Source of the DNA: Gemmatimonadota bacterium
GTDB taxonomy: Bacteria; Gemmatimonadota; Gemmatimonadetes; Gemmatimonadales; GWC2-71-9
Direction of reading: 5' to 3'
DNA length: 47,863 nt
Assembly (NCBI GenBank): GCA_003221035.1
Contig: QHUB01000043.1
Span: forward strand, 1-47,863
The notes under the pieces are model-generated. The model did no database searches. It had not been told where the DNA came from and saw only the letters and a program-made list of their open reading frames with translations. Positions 1 to 8,025 of this stretch are shown here, piece after piece (the first letter of the stretch is position 1; every line of letters begins with the position of its first letter). The translations under genes were made by a program, and so were the position numbers.

Positions 1-432
1 GAGCGTGAGCTCGGGCCAGACGTCGAGTTTACTGAACACGAGCGCGGTCGGCTGCAATGCGTCGAGCACAGCCGAGACTTCGGACGGGCGGTCGAGCGGG
101 AGATAGTCGGCGATGTCGACCGGCAGGTTCCGGGCGAGCCGCTCCGCCGATGGCGAGAAAAATGTGAACGCGAGCTGCCAGTCCGGATGCTCGGCGCGCA
201 GTGTCTCGAGCACGGGCTTTGCCTGCAAGCCTTCGCCGACCGAGGGCGCATGCATCCACACGAGCGGCCGCTTGGTGTCGCGCCGCGCGGCGGCCCACGC
301 CGCAAGACGGGCGGCCAATCCGCGCCGCCCGTCGAGTCCTCGCGCCACCTTCTTGTCGAAGCGGGCGAAGAGGGGAGCTGCGCGCGTCGCCACATGCACC
401 GAAAGCCGGTAGAGCAGCGAAGGCTTAATCAC
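1..432 (-). CDS. waaA: Kdo transferase (KdtA/WaaA), N-terminal part
   Basis: First 144 codons of a 3-deoxy-D-manno-octulosonate transferase, which adds Kdo to lipid A precursor at the inner-membrane face during LPS synthesis. The visible part matches the N-terminal half of the family: a short hydrophobic/basic start, the HAPSVGEGLQAKPVLETL segment (family HAASVGE...), a TFFSPSAERLA segment, DIADYLPLDRPSEV, and a block ending in SKLDVWPELT, equivalent to the family METELWPN. The start is GTG at 432, overlapping the TGA of the upstream dsbA-like gene in a GTGA junction, so translation is probably coupled. The gene runs off the window edge. Gram-negative LPS synthesis follows from its presence. 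Confidence 0.88.
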   Translation of the reverse strand, partial: MIKPSLLYRLSVHVATRAAPLFARFDKKVARGLDGRRGLAARLAAWAAARRDTKRPLVWMHAPSVGEGLQAKPVLETLRAEHPDWQLAFTFFSPSAERLARNLPVDIADYLPLDRPSEVSAVLDALQPTALVFSKLDVWPELTL

Positions 433-1082
433 GGGTTGGAGCGCGTGCGCACTGCGTAGATCGAATCGAGCACCTGCCGCATGGGATCGGGCGTGTAGGG
501 CGCGCCCTCGAGCAACCCGCCTTCGATATAAAAGGAAGGGGTGGCGTGCGCGCCCGAGCGCAGAGCGCGCTGGGCATCCGCCTCCACTTCCTTTCGGGCC
601 GTGCCCTCGGCGATACAGGCGCGGAGCTTCGCCCGATCCACGCCGACGTGCTGGGCGATGGCGACGAGTGTGGGGCCGGGATCGGGCAGTTTGGCCCACG
701 TGTCTTGTTGCGCGTACAGCGCGTCGTGCGTCTGCCAGAACTTGCCCTGCCGGGCCGCGCACATGGCGACCTCCGCCGCCGCCACCGCATTGGGATGCAG
801 GCTGGTGAGGGGCAGATTGATGAACACCCAGCGGACCTTGCCGGTCGCCACGTATTCGCGCTCGAGTGTGGGCAGCACGGTGGCGGTGAACATCCGGCAG
901 GCGGGGCACTGAAAATCGGCCATTTCGTAGACGGTCACCGGCGCGCCCCGAGCCCCTTTGGAGCGGGCCGCGAGCGGATCGTCCGGCTGCCGGTTTTGCG
1001 CGCTCCCCACAATGGGGAAGAGCAGCGCGGCGGCGAGACAGAGGCGAGTGAACGGAATGCTGCTCAGGGCTATGCCTGGCAT
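429..1082 (-). CDS. DsbA-family thiol:disulfide oxidoreductase, exported
   Basis: About 217 aa. An N-terminal signal peptide (MPGIALSSIPFTRLCLAAAL..., probable cleavage after GSA) leads into a thioredoxin-fold DsbA/thioredoxin_4 domain. The redox motif is CPAC in the segment ADFQCPACRMF, and the cis-proline loop is ATPSFYIEGG near the C-terminus. It should act in the periplasm, oxidising or isomerising disulfides. The reading frame is open for about 90 more codons upstream, but that stretch has no family match, so I choose ATG 1082, directly before a signal peptide. No clear Shine-Dalgarno is visible. It ends in a GTGA overlap with the Kdo-transferase gene. Confidence 0.85.
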   Translation of the reverse strand: MPGIALSSIPFTRLCLAAALLFPIVGSAQNRQPDDPLAARSKGARGAPVTVYEMADFQCPACRMFTATVLPTLEREYVATGKVRWVFINLPLTSLHPNAVAAAEVAMCAARQGKFWQTHDALYAQQDTWAKLPDPGPTLVAIAQHVGVDRAKLRACIAEGTARKEVEADAQRALRSGAHATPSFYIEGGLLEGAPYTPDPMRQVLDSIYAVRTRSNP

Positions 1083-1474
1083 GAGCGCGACCCATGCGAC
1101 CGGTGAATAGGTGGTAGAGCGGCTCGGGCGGTATGCAACCTTCACAAAAGGGCCTGGCAATCCCGCCGGAGCATGGGACCGAAGGTAGGCACCCGTCGAA
1201 CCGTCGGGCAAGGGCGTAGGGCTTCCCTTGCGAGCCTCGCGACCTGACTTCACTATATGGAGGGACGTTCGCCCAAGCCGTTGGGTGTCCCACTCGATTT
1301 CCCAAGCCCAGGAGGCGGCATGGATCAGATTTCCGTTCGCTGCGTTCTCCATTGTCAGCGCAACATCATCATTCCGGGTCGATGTAGTCGCTAGCGGCGG
1401 AGCCGTTCCGTCGCCCCGGCGTCGAACCGGCCGCGACTGTTCTTCTTCAACTCAACAGCGTGAGGATATCGACT
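1083..1474. other. 392-bp divergent intergenic region upstream of susC
   Basis: Non-coding gap between the dsbA-like gene (minus) and susC (plus). It holds a 7-bp stem hairpin (GCAAGGG 1208-1214 / CCCTTGC 1225-1231), a TATAGT box on the minus strand at 1252-1257 and a TATATG box on the plus strand at 1254-1259, neither with a good -35 partner, and a short open frame with an AGGAGG (see 1320-1394). The susC ribosome site GAGG lies at 1462-1465. I could not recognise a riboswitch or tRNA. A structured leader for susC is possible. Confidence 0.5.
1320..1394 (+). CDS. Possible 24-aa leader peptide upstream of susC
   Basis: ATG at 1320 is preceded by AGGAGG at 1310-1315 (4-nt spacing, short but close to consensus) and runs 24 codons to TAG at 1392-1394. 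The predicted product begins MDQISVRCVLHCQ and contains three cysteines. It lies 80 bp before the susC start. I know no such family; it may be a chance frame or a leader that couples translation to susC expression. Confidence 0.25.
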   Translation: MDQISVRCVLHCQRNIIIPGRCSR

Positions 1475-4400
1475 ATGCGACTGACTAGTGGTCGAGCCAG
1501 CCTGACTGCCGGGCTTGCCGCGGCTCTGCTCTTCGGAGGAGGAGCCGCCGCTACGCGACTGGCCGCGCAGCAAGCGCAACAGCAAGGCGGAATCAACGGG
1601 ACGGTCACCGACCGTGTGAGCGGCGCACCGCTCGCGTCGGTACGCGTGAGCGTGCTGAATACCAATCGTTCCGCGTTTACCAACCAACAAGGGAAGTTCT
1701 TTCTTCAAGGCCTGCCGGTTGGAACCTATCAACTGCAGGCCTCGCTGATCGGCTACGGGGCCGCGACCGGTAGCGCCGCGGTAACGACGGGGCAGAATGC
1801 AACGGTCGATTTTGGGCTCAAGGCCGCGGCTGTCTCGCTCGACGTCGTCACCGTCGTGACGCCTGCGGGTGAGCAGCGGGCGCGCGAGGCCGGCACTGCC
1901 ACGAGCAACATCGACATGCCGACGATCACCCAGAACCAGACCGTGACGACGTTCGCCGACGCAATGTCCGGCCGCGACGCCGGCGTGCAGGTGCTGCAGT
2001 CGGGCGGCACGGTTGGAACGGGCACCCGCATCCGCATCCGCGGTCAGACCAGCTTGTCGTTGTCCAACGAGCCTGTGTACTACGTGGACGGCGTGCGTGT
2101 CGAGTCTGGCGACAACTCGCTCTCCATTGGAACGGGCGGCCAGGCGCCGTCGCGCATCAACGACATCAATCCTGAAGACATTGCCAACGTCGAGGTTGTG
2201 AAAGGCCCCGCCGCTTCGACGCTGTATGGCACGCAGGCCGCGAACGGCGTCATCCGCATCACGACCAAGCACGGCGTCGCAGGACCGGCTCGCTGGCGCG
2301 TGTACGCGGAAGGCGGCGTGTTGAACGACAAGAATCAGTACCCGACCAACTTCATGAGCTGGGGTCACCGCGGTGCGACGACGGGCATCCAGTGCCGGCT
2401 GCTGTCATCGGTGGCGACGACGAATCCCTGCGTGATCGACAGCATGACGTCCTACAACGTGCTGATGGATCCGAAGCAGACGCCGATCGGCACGGGCTAT
2501 CGCGGTCAGCTGGGCTTGCAGGTGCAGGGCGGCACCGATCAAGTGCAGTACTATCTGTCGGGCGATTACTCGGATGACCTGGGCATTTATCGCCTGTCGG
2601 ACGTCGAATATCAGCGCCTGACGACGACCTTCGCGGGTTCGCCGCCGCCCTACGAGGTGTACCGGCCCAACGAACAGAAGCAGACCAGCCTGCGCTCCAA
2701 CATTCACATTCTGCCGATGCCGCAGCTCGACATCACGGGCAACCTCGGTCTCGTGCAGAGCCGCGCGCGGCTGCCGCAGAACGACAACAACGTTACCGGC
2801 TTCTTGCCGAGTGGCCTGTTCGGTCGCGGCCAGGAAGGGTCGCCGAACATCTGGGGATTCTTCCTCCCCGGTGACGTCTTCCAGATCCTCACGCAGCAGG
2901 ACATCAGCCGCGTGACGGGCAGCCTGGCGGGCAACTATCGCCCGACGACGTTCCTCACGGTCCGTGCGAACGTCGGCCTCGACTACACCGGCCGAAACGA
3001 CATTCAATTCCAGGCGCGCGGCGAGGGCCCGAACTTCTCGAACTTCAAACAGGGCCGCCGCAGCGACAACCGCTTCACCATCTTCCACTACACGTCGGAC
3101 CTGAGCGGCACGGCGCAATTCGAGCTGTCGCCCACGGTCAATTCGCGGACGTCGGTGGGGTTACAGTTCCTGAAAGACGACTTCTTCGGCGTCCTGGCGA
3201 ACGGGCAGAACATGCCCCCGGGAGCGCATTCGATCACGAGCGGTGCGATCCGGACCGCCAGTGAGCAAACGACGCTCGCCGTGACCCTCGGCTACTATGC
3301 CGAGGAGCAGATCGGCTGGCGCGACCGCGTCTTCATCACCGGCGGCCTCCGTCACGACCGCAACAGCACCTTCGGCATCAAGACGCGATCGGTGAGCTAT
3401 CCGAAGATTCAGGGATCATGGGTGATTTCGGACGAGGACTTCTATCCCCACAGCATGCCGGTCAGCAATCTGAAGCTCCGGTTCGCCTACGGCGCGTCCG
3501 GGCAGCAGCCGGGCAGCACGGATGCGCTGCTGTTCTATCTCGGCCAGACCGCCACCATCAACGGGAGCGATCAGCCGGGCATCGACCTGTCGGCGTTTGG
3601 CAACCCGAATCTGAAGCCCGAGTGGTCCTCCGAGGTCGAGCTCGGCTTCGACGCCGGGTTGTTCAAGGACGCGGCGCGCTTCGAGCTGACGTATTACAAC
3701 AAGCGCACCAAGGATGCGTTGATCAGTCGCCGGCTGCCGCCGTCGCAGGGCATCAACCAGACGCGGTTCGAGAACATCGGTTCGGTGCAGAACCGCGGCA
3801 TCGAGGCGCTGATCAGCGCGCGGCAGGACATCTCGCCGAAAGTGGGATGGGACGCGACGATCAGCATTGCCCGCAACACGAACAAGCTGCTCAAGCTCGG
3901 GGTCCCGCCGATCGTGAATGGCGAGATTCAGCAGCGCGAGGGCTATCCGTTGTTCGGCTTCTGGGACCGGCCGATCACGGGGTATACCGATGCCAACGGC
4001 AACGGCATCATCGAGGTCAACGAGGTTACGGTCGCGGATAGCGCGCTCTACCTGGGCTCGTCGATTCCGCGCACCATCGTCACCCTGAACGCGGGCTTCA
4101 ACTTCCTGCGAAATCGCCTGCGGCTGTCGGGGCAGTTCGATTATCGTGGCGACTGGAAGGCGTACAACCTGACGGAGCGGTTCCGCTGCGTCGGCGCGGG
4201 GTTCAATTGCGAGGGCGTGAACGACCCCAATGCTCCGTTCGCGGAGCAGGCTCGCTCGGTGGCGGCGGGCAGCAGCGCACTCGGGTTCTCGCAGGCCGGC
4301 TACATCACGGACGGCACGTTCCTGCGGCTGCGCGAGGCCTCGCTGACCTATACCGCGCCGGACAACTGGGCGCGGACGGTTCATGCCCAGTCGATGCAGT

Positions 4401-4552
4401 TCTCCCTGACGGGCCGCAATCTGCTCAAGTGGACCAACTACGACGGGATCGACCCCGAGCTCAACGGCAACGGGCAATCCGACCTGCCGGATGACTTCCT
4501 CACCGCGCCTCCGATCCGCACGATGGCCGTGCGCGTATCGTTGGGCTTTTAG
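1475..4552 (+). CDS. SusC/RagA-family TonB-dependent outer-membrane receptor
   Basis: About 1025 aa. A signal peptide (MRLTSGRASLTAGLAAALLF, cleavage near AAQ) is followed by a carboxypeptidase-regulatory-like domain (about 38-118), a TonB plug (about 125-240, with YYVDGVRV and VEVVKGPAASTLYGTQAANG) and a long beta-barrel ending in VRVSLGF with terminal phenylalanine. With its SusD partner it should import an oligomer (peptide or glycan; substrate unknown). The frame is open back to GTG 1460, but ATG 1475 has GAGG nine bases upstream and begins the signal peptide, so I prefer it. The segment TDANGNGIIEVNE near residue 845 resembles an EF-hand-type calcium loop. susD follows with 9 bp between them. 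Confidence 0.93.
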   Translation: MRLTSGRASLTAGLAAALLFGGGAAATRLAAQQAQQQGGINGTVTDRVSGAPLASVRVSVLNTNRSAFTNQQGKFFLQGLPVGTYQLQASLIGYGAATGSAAVTTGQNATVDFGLKAAAVSLDVVTVVTPAGEQRAREAGTATSNIDMPTITQNQTVTTFADAMSGRDAGVQVLQSGGTVGTGTRIRIRGQTSLSLSNEPVYYVDGVRVESGDNSLSIGTGGQAPSRINDINPEDIANVEVVKGPAASTLYGTQAANGVIRITTKHGVAGPARWRVYAEGGVLNDKNQYPTNFMSWGHRGATTGIQCRLLSSVATTNPCVIDSMTSYNVLMDPKQTPIGTGYRGQLGLQVQGGTDQVQYYLSGDYSDDLGIYRLSDVEYQRLTTTFAGSPPPYEVYRPNEQKQTSLRSNIHILPMPQLDITGNLGLVQSRARLPQNDNNVTGFLPSGLFGRGQEGSPNIWGFFLPGDVFQILTQQDISRVTGSLAGNYRPTTFLTVRANVGLDYTGRNDIQFQARGEGPNFSNFKQGRRSDNRFTIFHYTSDLSGTAQFELSPTVNSRTSVGLQFLKDDFFGVLANGQNMPPGAHSITSGAIRTASEQTTLAVTLGYYAEEQIGWRDRVFITGGLRHDRNSTFGIKTRSVSYPKIQGSWVISDEDFYPHSMPVSNLKLRFAYGASGQQPGSTDALLFYLGQTATINGSDQPGIDLSAFGNPNLKPEWSSEVELGFDAGLFKDAARFELTYYNKRTKDALISRRLPPSQGINQTRFENIGSVQNRGIEALISARQDISPKVGWDATISIARNTNKLLKLGVPPIVNGEIQQREGYPLFGFWDRPITGYTDANGNGIIEVNEVTVADSALYLGSSIPRTIVTLNAGFNFLRNRLRLSGQFDYRGDWKAYNLTERFRCVGAGFNCEGVNDPNAPFAEQARSVAAGSSALGFSQAGYITDGTFLRLREASLTYTAPDNWARTVHAQSMQFSLTGRNLLKWTNYDGIDPELNGNGQSDLPDDFLTAPPIRTMAVRVSLGF

Positions 4553-4561
4553 GAGGCGACC

Positions 4562-5893
4562 ATGAGATACCACACTCGTTTCGGCCTCGTGCTCGCCGCG
4601 CTCGCCGTGTCGGCCTGCTCAGGCCTCCTGGACGTGAAGGATCCGGACATCATCAATCCCGGGGATATCCAAAACGCAGACGGTGCCATCGCGGCTTACA
4701 ATGGCGGCATCGGCGACTTCGCGTTCGCCAATGACGGTGACAACGGCGGCACGGAGGGGCAAATCCTCGTGTCCGGCGTGATGTCAGATGAGTACATCGA
4801 CGTGGAGACGTTCCCGACGCGGATTGAATACGATTCGCGCGCCATCAACGAGCGGAACGGCACGTTGACAAACGTCTTCTTCAACCTGGCCAAGGCACGG
4901 GTCGCGGTGGAGGGCGCCGCAACGGCGCTCGAGACCTACGTGCCGACGGACACGGCGCGCATCGGCGAAATGCTGGCGCTCGCCGGCTACACGTACGTGT
5001 ATTTCGCCGAGAACTACTGCTCGGGGGTTCCGTTCAGTGAGCGGTTGGACAACGGCGATATCCAGTACGGGAGCCCGCTGACCACGGCACAAATCCTGGA
5101 CCTCGCCGTGGCGCGGTTCGACTCGGCGCTGGGATATACGCAAACGGCGTCGGTCGTCCGTCTGGCCAGCGTTGGGAAGGGCCGCGCGCTGCTCGACAAA
5201 GGCGACTTTGTGGGTGCCAATGCCGCCGTCGCCGCGGTCACGCCGGGGCAATACCAGACGACGCATTCGCTGTCGAGCGGCCGTCAACAAAACGGCGTAT
5301 TCGTCTTCAACAATCCCAGCGGTGCCCGGGGCGGCACGGCGCGCTTCGGCGTGTCCAATTCGGAGGGCACCAACGGCCTCGACTTCCGGACGGCGGCCGA
5401 CCTGCGGGTCCCGACGCAGCAGATGGGACTCGGCTTCGACAATGCATCGCCGCTGTGGGTGTTCCTGAGATATGCGGATCGCACGAGTCCGGTCACCGTG
5501 GCCGGCTACGTCGAAGCCCGCCTGATTCGGGCCGAGGCGGCATTGCACTCGGCGCCCGGGACCAGGGCCGTGACCGATACGTTGAACGCGCTTCGCGCGG
5601 ACGCCGCGAATAACGGCGGCTTTACGCTTACAGCGCTGGCCGATCCCGCTACCGACAGCGCGCGCACGGTCCTCTTGTTCCGTGAGCGCGCGTTCTGGAT
5701 GTTTGGGCAAGGCCACCGGCTCGGCGATCTCCGGCGGTTGGCACGCGCCCCGTACAACTTCCCGGTCAACAGCATTTATCCGGTCGGGACGTATCCCAAA
5801 GGTACGGTATACGGAAACAACACCGAGTTGCCGGTGCCGTTCGACGAGCGTAACAACCCGAACTTCACGGGGTGCAACTACAACGTCCCGTAA
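4562..5893 (+). CDS. SusD/RagB-family outer-membrane lipoprotein
   Basis: 443 aa. A lipoprotein signal peptide with lipobox VSAC (Cys 20) is followed by the start typical of the family (SGLLDVKDPDIINPGD). The body has helical TPR-like segments (LAGYTYVYFAENYCSGVPFSE; a RERAFWMFGQGHRLGDLRRL block near the C-terminus) as in SusD-like substrate-binding lids. It would sit on the cell surface over the SusC barrel. The ribosome site AGGAGG at 4551-4556 overlaps the susC stop codon, so the pair is translated together. The gene is somewhat shorter than typical Bacteroidetes SusD (around 500 aa), as is usual for distant members. Transcription probably ends at the palindrome beginning at 6003. Confidence 0.92.
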   Translation: MRYHTRFGLVLAALAVSACSGLLDVKDPDIINPGDIQNADGAIAAYNGGIGDFAFANDGDNGGTEGQILVSGVMSDEYIDVETFPTRIEYDSRAINERNGTLTNVFFNLAKARVAVEGAATALETYVPTDTARIGEMLALAGYTYVYFAENYCSGVPFSERLDNGDIQYGSPLTTAQILDLAVARFDSALGYTQTASVVRLASVGKGRALLDKGDFVGANAAVAAVTPGQYQTTHSLSSGRQQNGVFVFNNPSGARGGTARFGVSNSEGTNGLDFRTAADLRVPTQQMGLGFDNASPLWVFLRYADRTSPVTVAGYVEARLIRAEAALHSAPGTRAVTDTLNALRADAANNGGFTLTALADPATDSARTVLLFRERAFWMFGQGHRLGDLRRLARAPYNFPVNSIYPVGTYPKGTVYGNNTELPVPFDERNNPNFTGCNYNVP

Positions 5894-5895
5894 CG

Positions 5896-6007
5896 GGTGT
5901 AGCGTTGTACACGGTGTAGCGTTGTACACAGGGGTAGGGGTGCAGCGTGGTGTACACAGGAGTAGGGGTGCAGCGTGCAGAAAAGAGGGGTGCAGCGTGT
6001 AGAAAAG
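5896..6007 (+). repeat. Degenerate direct-repeat tract after susD
   Basis: Two perfect tandem copies of a 17-bp unit (GGTGTAGCGTTGTACAC) at 5896-5912 and 5913-5929 are followed by related 28-, 28- and 22-bp units at 5930-5957, 5958-5985 and 5986-6007. These share the core AGGGGTGCAGCGTG and end in either TGTACAC or AGAAAAG. The units grade into the palindrome at 6003-6042. Confidence 0.85.
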
Positions 6008-6094
6008 AGTAGGGGCGCAGCATGCTGCGCCCCTACTCTTTTTAGATGCTGCGCCCCTACTCTTTTTAGATCCTGCGCCCCGACGTCTTTTCTA
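5958..6094. repeat. Long imperfect inverted repeat with about 65-70-bp arms
   Basis: The left arm (about 5958-6022) carries the unit (G)GGGTGCAGCGTG.AGAAAAGAG. The right arm (6023-6094) carries perfect 24-bp tandem copies of ATGCTGCGCCCCTACTCTTT... at 6022-6045 and 6046-6069 and a diverged third copy to about 6094. The arms are reverse complements of each other with mismatches, so the transcript can fold into one long hairpin or several alternative ones. Confidence 0.8.
6003..6042. terminator. 40-bp perfect palindrome, probable bidirectional terminator
   Basis: Perfect inverted repeat centred on GCATGC (centre 6022/6023): each base i pairs with 6045-i from 6003 to 6042. The G+C-rich stem (AGTAGGGGCGCAGC) is flanked by an A-run on the left and CTCTTTTT on the right, so it can act as an intrinsic terminator for both susD (plus) and the convergent lipoprotein gene (minus). 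The same core occurs at 11393-11412 and 34557-34580. Confidence 0.75.
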
Positions 6095-6111
6095 GAACCC
6101 TTAATCCAGCG

Positions 6112-6552
6112 TCAGCTCCCCGCCCCCTTGGTGGTAATGCGGATCACGCCCTTGGTGGCGCCCGTGCCGTAGTACGTCGTCGCGTCGATGCCGGTCAGCA
6201 CCTCGATCTGCTCGATGTCTGCGGCCGGCATGACCACCAGCGACGCGTAGTCGTTCAGCTCGACGCCATCCATGATGATCATCGGCTGATCGTGCAGCAT
6301 GACACTGGAGCGGCCGCGATGCTCGACGCGTCCGGCGCTGCCGTTGTTACCGTCCTTGAACTCGAAGAAGGGGACTGTCCGCTGCAGCGCTTCCCACGCG
6401 GTGCGAGCACCGGTTTTCTCGATCGCGTCGGCATTGATGATGCGGCGGCCGTCCCCTGGATGCACCGACGAATCCGAGGGGCGATGGGGACGGTGGCAGG
6501 CGGACGACAACAGCAGCGTGGCGACGGCTGACACTCGAACCAGACGGGACAT
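6112..6552 (-). CDS. Lipoprotein consisting of a lone TonB-receptor plug-like domain
   Basis: 146 aa. MSRLVRVSAVATLLLSSAC is a lipoprotein signal peptide. The remainder aligns by eye with the plug of SusC-type receptors: IINADAIEKTGARTAWEALQ, then VELNDYASLVVMPAADIEQI, VLTGIDATTYYGT and GVIRITTKG. Compare ANVEVVKGPAASTLYGT and GVIRITTK in the SusC at 1475. No beta-barrel follows; the protein stops after the plug. The start ATG 6552 has GAGG upstream; the longer frame to 6708 adds an Arg-rich stretch with no signal. It is convergent with susD and lies downstream of the cupredoxin gene. A function as a surface or periplasmic partner of TonB receptors is inference. Confidence 0.7.
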   Translation of the reverse strand: MSRLVRVSAVATLLLSSACHRPHRPSDSSVHPGDGRRIINADAIEKTGARTAWEALQRTVPFFEFKDGNNGSAGRVEHRGRSSVMLHDQPMIIMDGVELNDYASLVVMPAADIEQIEVLTGIDATTYYGTGATKGVIRITTKGAGS

Positions 6553-6605
6553 AGGACCTCGCGGCCCGGGGTGTCCGTGCATCATGGCCAGTGGGACGGA
6601 ACGAG

Positions 6606-6992
6606 TCAAGGAGGCGGCGGGTCGACGACCACGGTGCCGATCATGCCGCTGTGGATCGAGCAGTGGTAGGGAAAGGTGCCGACGCTGTCGAATCGGATCT
6701 CGTACCATGCCGCGGGTGTCAGGCTGCCGCTCCCAAAGAGTCCGCTGTCGGACACCACGGTGTGAATCACCGCGCCCTCATTGGTCCAGCGCACCGGCAG
6801 GTGGAAGCCGACGTGAATGGTGTCCGGCGTGAAAAAGCTGTCCCGTGCCGCGACGAAGACGGTGCCCGGCCGGATGCCGAACACGGGGTCCGGTTTGCAT
6901 GTGACCAGCGCGGCGCAGAGTCCCAGGACCACGACCACGCAAAAGGACGACAACCAGCGTCGGGTCGTCGTCCGGTTCACGGCATGCCTCAT
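6606..6992 (-). CDS. Cupredoxin (plastocyanin-like) lipoprotein
   Basis: 128 aa. The N-terminal hydrophobic segment ends in a lipobox (LVTC, Cys 32). A single blue-copper fold follows, with ligands that can be read directly: His in GAVIHTVVSD, then Cys-His-Met in YHCSIHSGM near the C-terminus, and the closing strand GTVVV. This is the type-1 copper arrangement H...C-x2-H-x2-M. It probably serves as a membrane-anchored electron carrier in the periplasm. It lies 7 bp after the M23 peptidase gene on the same strand, so co-transcription is likely. Its terminal Pro-rich tail (DPPPP) is short. Confidence 0.85.
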   Translation of the reverse strand: MRHAVNRTTTRRWLSSFCVVVVLGLCAALVTCKPDPVFGIRPGTVFVAARDSFFTPDTIHVGFHLPVRWTNEGAVIHTVVSDSGLFGSGSLTPAAWYEIRFDSVGTFPYHCSIHSGMIGTVVVDPPPP

Positions 6993-6999
6993 GCTGCAA

Positions 7000-7941
7000 T
7001 CAATCCACGATCGCGTCCGGCAGCACGTACTTCATCGGGTCAACCGGCCGGCCATTCACCCACACCTCGTAATGCAGATGCGGTCCCGTGGATAGACCCG
7101 TCGACCCGACTTTCGCGACCGGCTGGCCGCGCTTCACGCGCTGGCCGCGTACGACGAGAATCTTGGAGCAGTGCGCGTAGCGCGTCACGAGCCCGTAGCC
7201 ATGATCGATCGTCAGCATGTTGCCGTAGCCTTCGACCCACGCGACGTTCGTGATGACGCCGGCGGCCGGCGCGTCGATCTCCATGCCCATCGGCGCGGAG
7301 ACGTCAATGCCTTCGTGCGGACGCGCGAGGTGGAGAATCGGATGGACGCGCTCGCGCGCGAACGCGCTGGTGAGCCAGCCCTTGGTCGGCATGATCGACG
7401 GCATCGCGGCATAGCGCGAGCGCTGGCTCGACGCCGAGTCGTAAGCTTCGTTGAGCGAGCGGACGAGAATGTTGGCACGGCGGGTCAGTTGATCCATGTC
7501 GATGCGCGCGGCGAGCGCGAGCTTTCCGTTCGCGCCGGCCGCGGACAGACTGTCACGCTCGACCCATTGGCCGGTCGGTCCGCCGATACCCGCCTGCTGC
7601 ACATCTTTGTCGATCGGCGTCAAGCCCGCGAGCAGTCGCAGCGCCTGCTCGCGCTCGCCGAACACATTCAACGTGTCGCGCAGCCCCTCGATGCGCTCGC
7701 GCAGTCGCTGGATCTCACCCGCGAGCACGTCATTTTCGCGCTCGAGCGCGCGGCTCTTCGTGACGTTGACGCCGCGCGACAGCGCGGTGCCGCCGAGCAC
7801 GAGCACCAGCAGCGCGAGCACGCTGCCGATTCCGACGAGCGCCTTGACGACCGTCTGCGACACTTCCACGGCACGGGATGAACCCGAGCCGTGCGGGACC
7901 AGCATGACGGTCCAGCGGCGCTCCGCCTGTTTCTTCTTCAT
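7000..7941 (-). CDS. M23-family (LytM) cell-wall metallopeptidase, membrane-anchored
   Basis: 313 aa. A basic N-terminus (MKKKQAERRWTVMLVPHGSG) leads to one membrane segment (VVKALVGIGSVLALLVLVLG), then a coiled-coil stretch (ENDVLAGEIQRLRERIEGL), a linker, and a C-terminal peptidase_M23 domain. Zinc/catalytic motifs are HEGIDVS, the YGLVTRYAHCSK strand and TGPHLHYEVWVNG. It should cleave peptidoglycan cross-links or activate an amidase in the periplasm. ATG 7941 is chosen over TTG 7953 because a promoter-like pair, TTGACG-18-TATGTT, ends just upstream and would place transcription start next to this ATG. Cupredoxin and plug lipoprotein genes follow. Confidence 0.9.
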   Translation of the reverse strand: MKKKQAERRWTVMLVPHGSGSSRAVEVSQTVVKALVGIGSVLALLVLVLGGTALSRGVNVTKSRALERENDVLAGEIQRLRERIEGLRDTLNVFGEREQALRLLAGLTPIDKDVQQAGIGGPTGQWVERDSLSAAGANGKLALAARIDMDQLTRRANILVRSLNEAYDSASSQRSRYAAMPSIMPTKGWLTSAFARERVHPILHLARPHEGIDVSAPMGMEIDAPAAGVITNVAWVEGYGNMLTIDHGYGLVTRYAHCSKILVVRGQRVKRGQPVAKVGSTGLSTGPHLHYEVWVNGRPVDPMKYVLPDAIVD

Positions 7942-7952
7942 ATCGGGATGCA

Positions 7953-7982
7953 AACATACGCCCCGAAGCGCGACGGCGTCAA
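7953..7982 (-). promoter_or_regulatory. Promoter for the M23 peptidase gene (TTGACG-18-TATGTT)
   Basis: On the minus strand TTGACG (7982-7977) and TATGTT (7958-7953) are separated by 18 bp. The -10 box ends 11 nt before ATG 7941 and no Shine-Dalgarno is visible, so the transcript would have an almost absent 5' leader. Confidence 0.5.
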
Positions 7983-8025
7983 ATCGCGCAATGTGCGCCG
8001 CGTCACGTTCCTCTCGGGCAACCGA

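Noticed and set aside
1150-1240. tRNA or riboswitch in the dsbA-susC gap
   Set aside because: A T-loop-like GGTTCGA on the minus strand lacks a matching cloverleaf, and no known riboswitch core could be recognised.
1391-2368. Long open frame (325 codons) antisense to susC
   Set aside because: Arg/His/Ala-rich antisense shadow typical of high-GC coding DNA; the sense frame is a clear SusC.
3416-4573. Long open frame (385 codons) antisense to the susC barrel
   Set aside because: Low-complexity Arg-rich product with no recognisable domain; the sense strand encodes the barrel.
5896-6094. CRISPR array
   Set aside because: Units are contiguous and degenerate with no regular spacers, and no cas gene is near.
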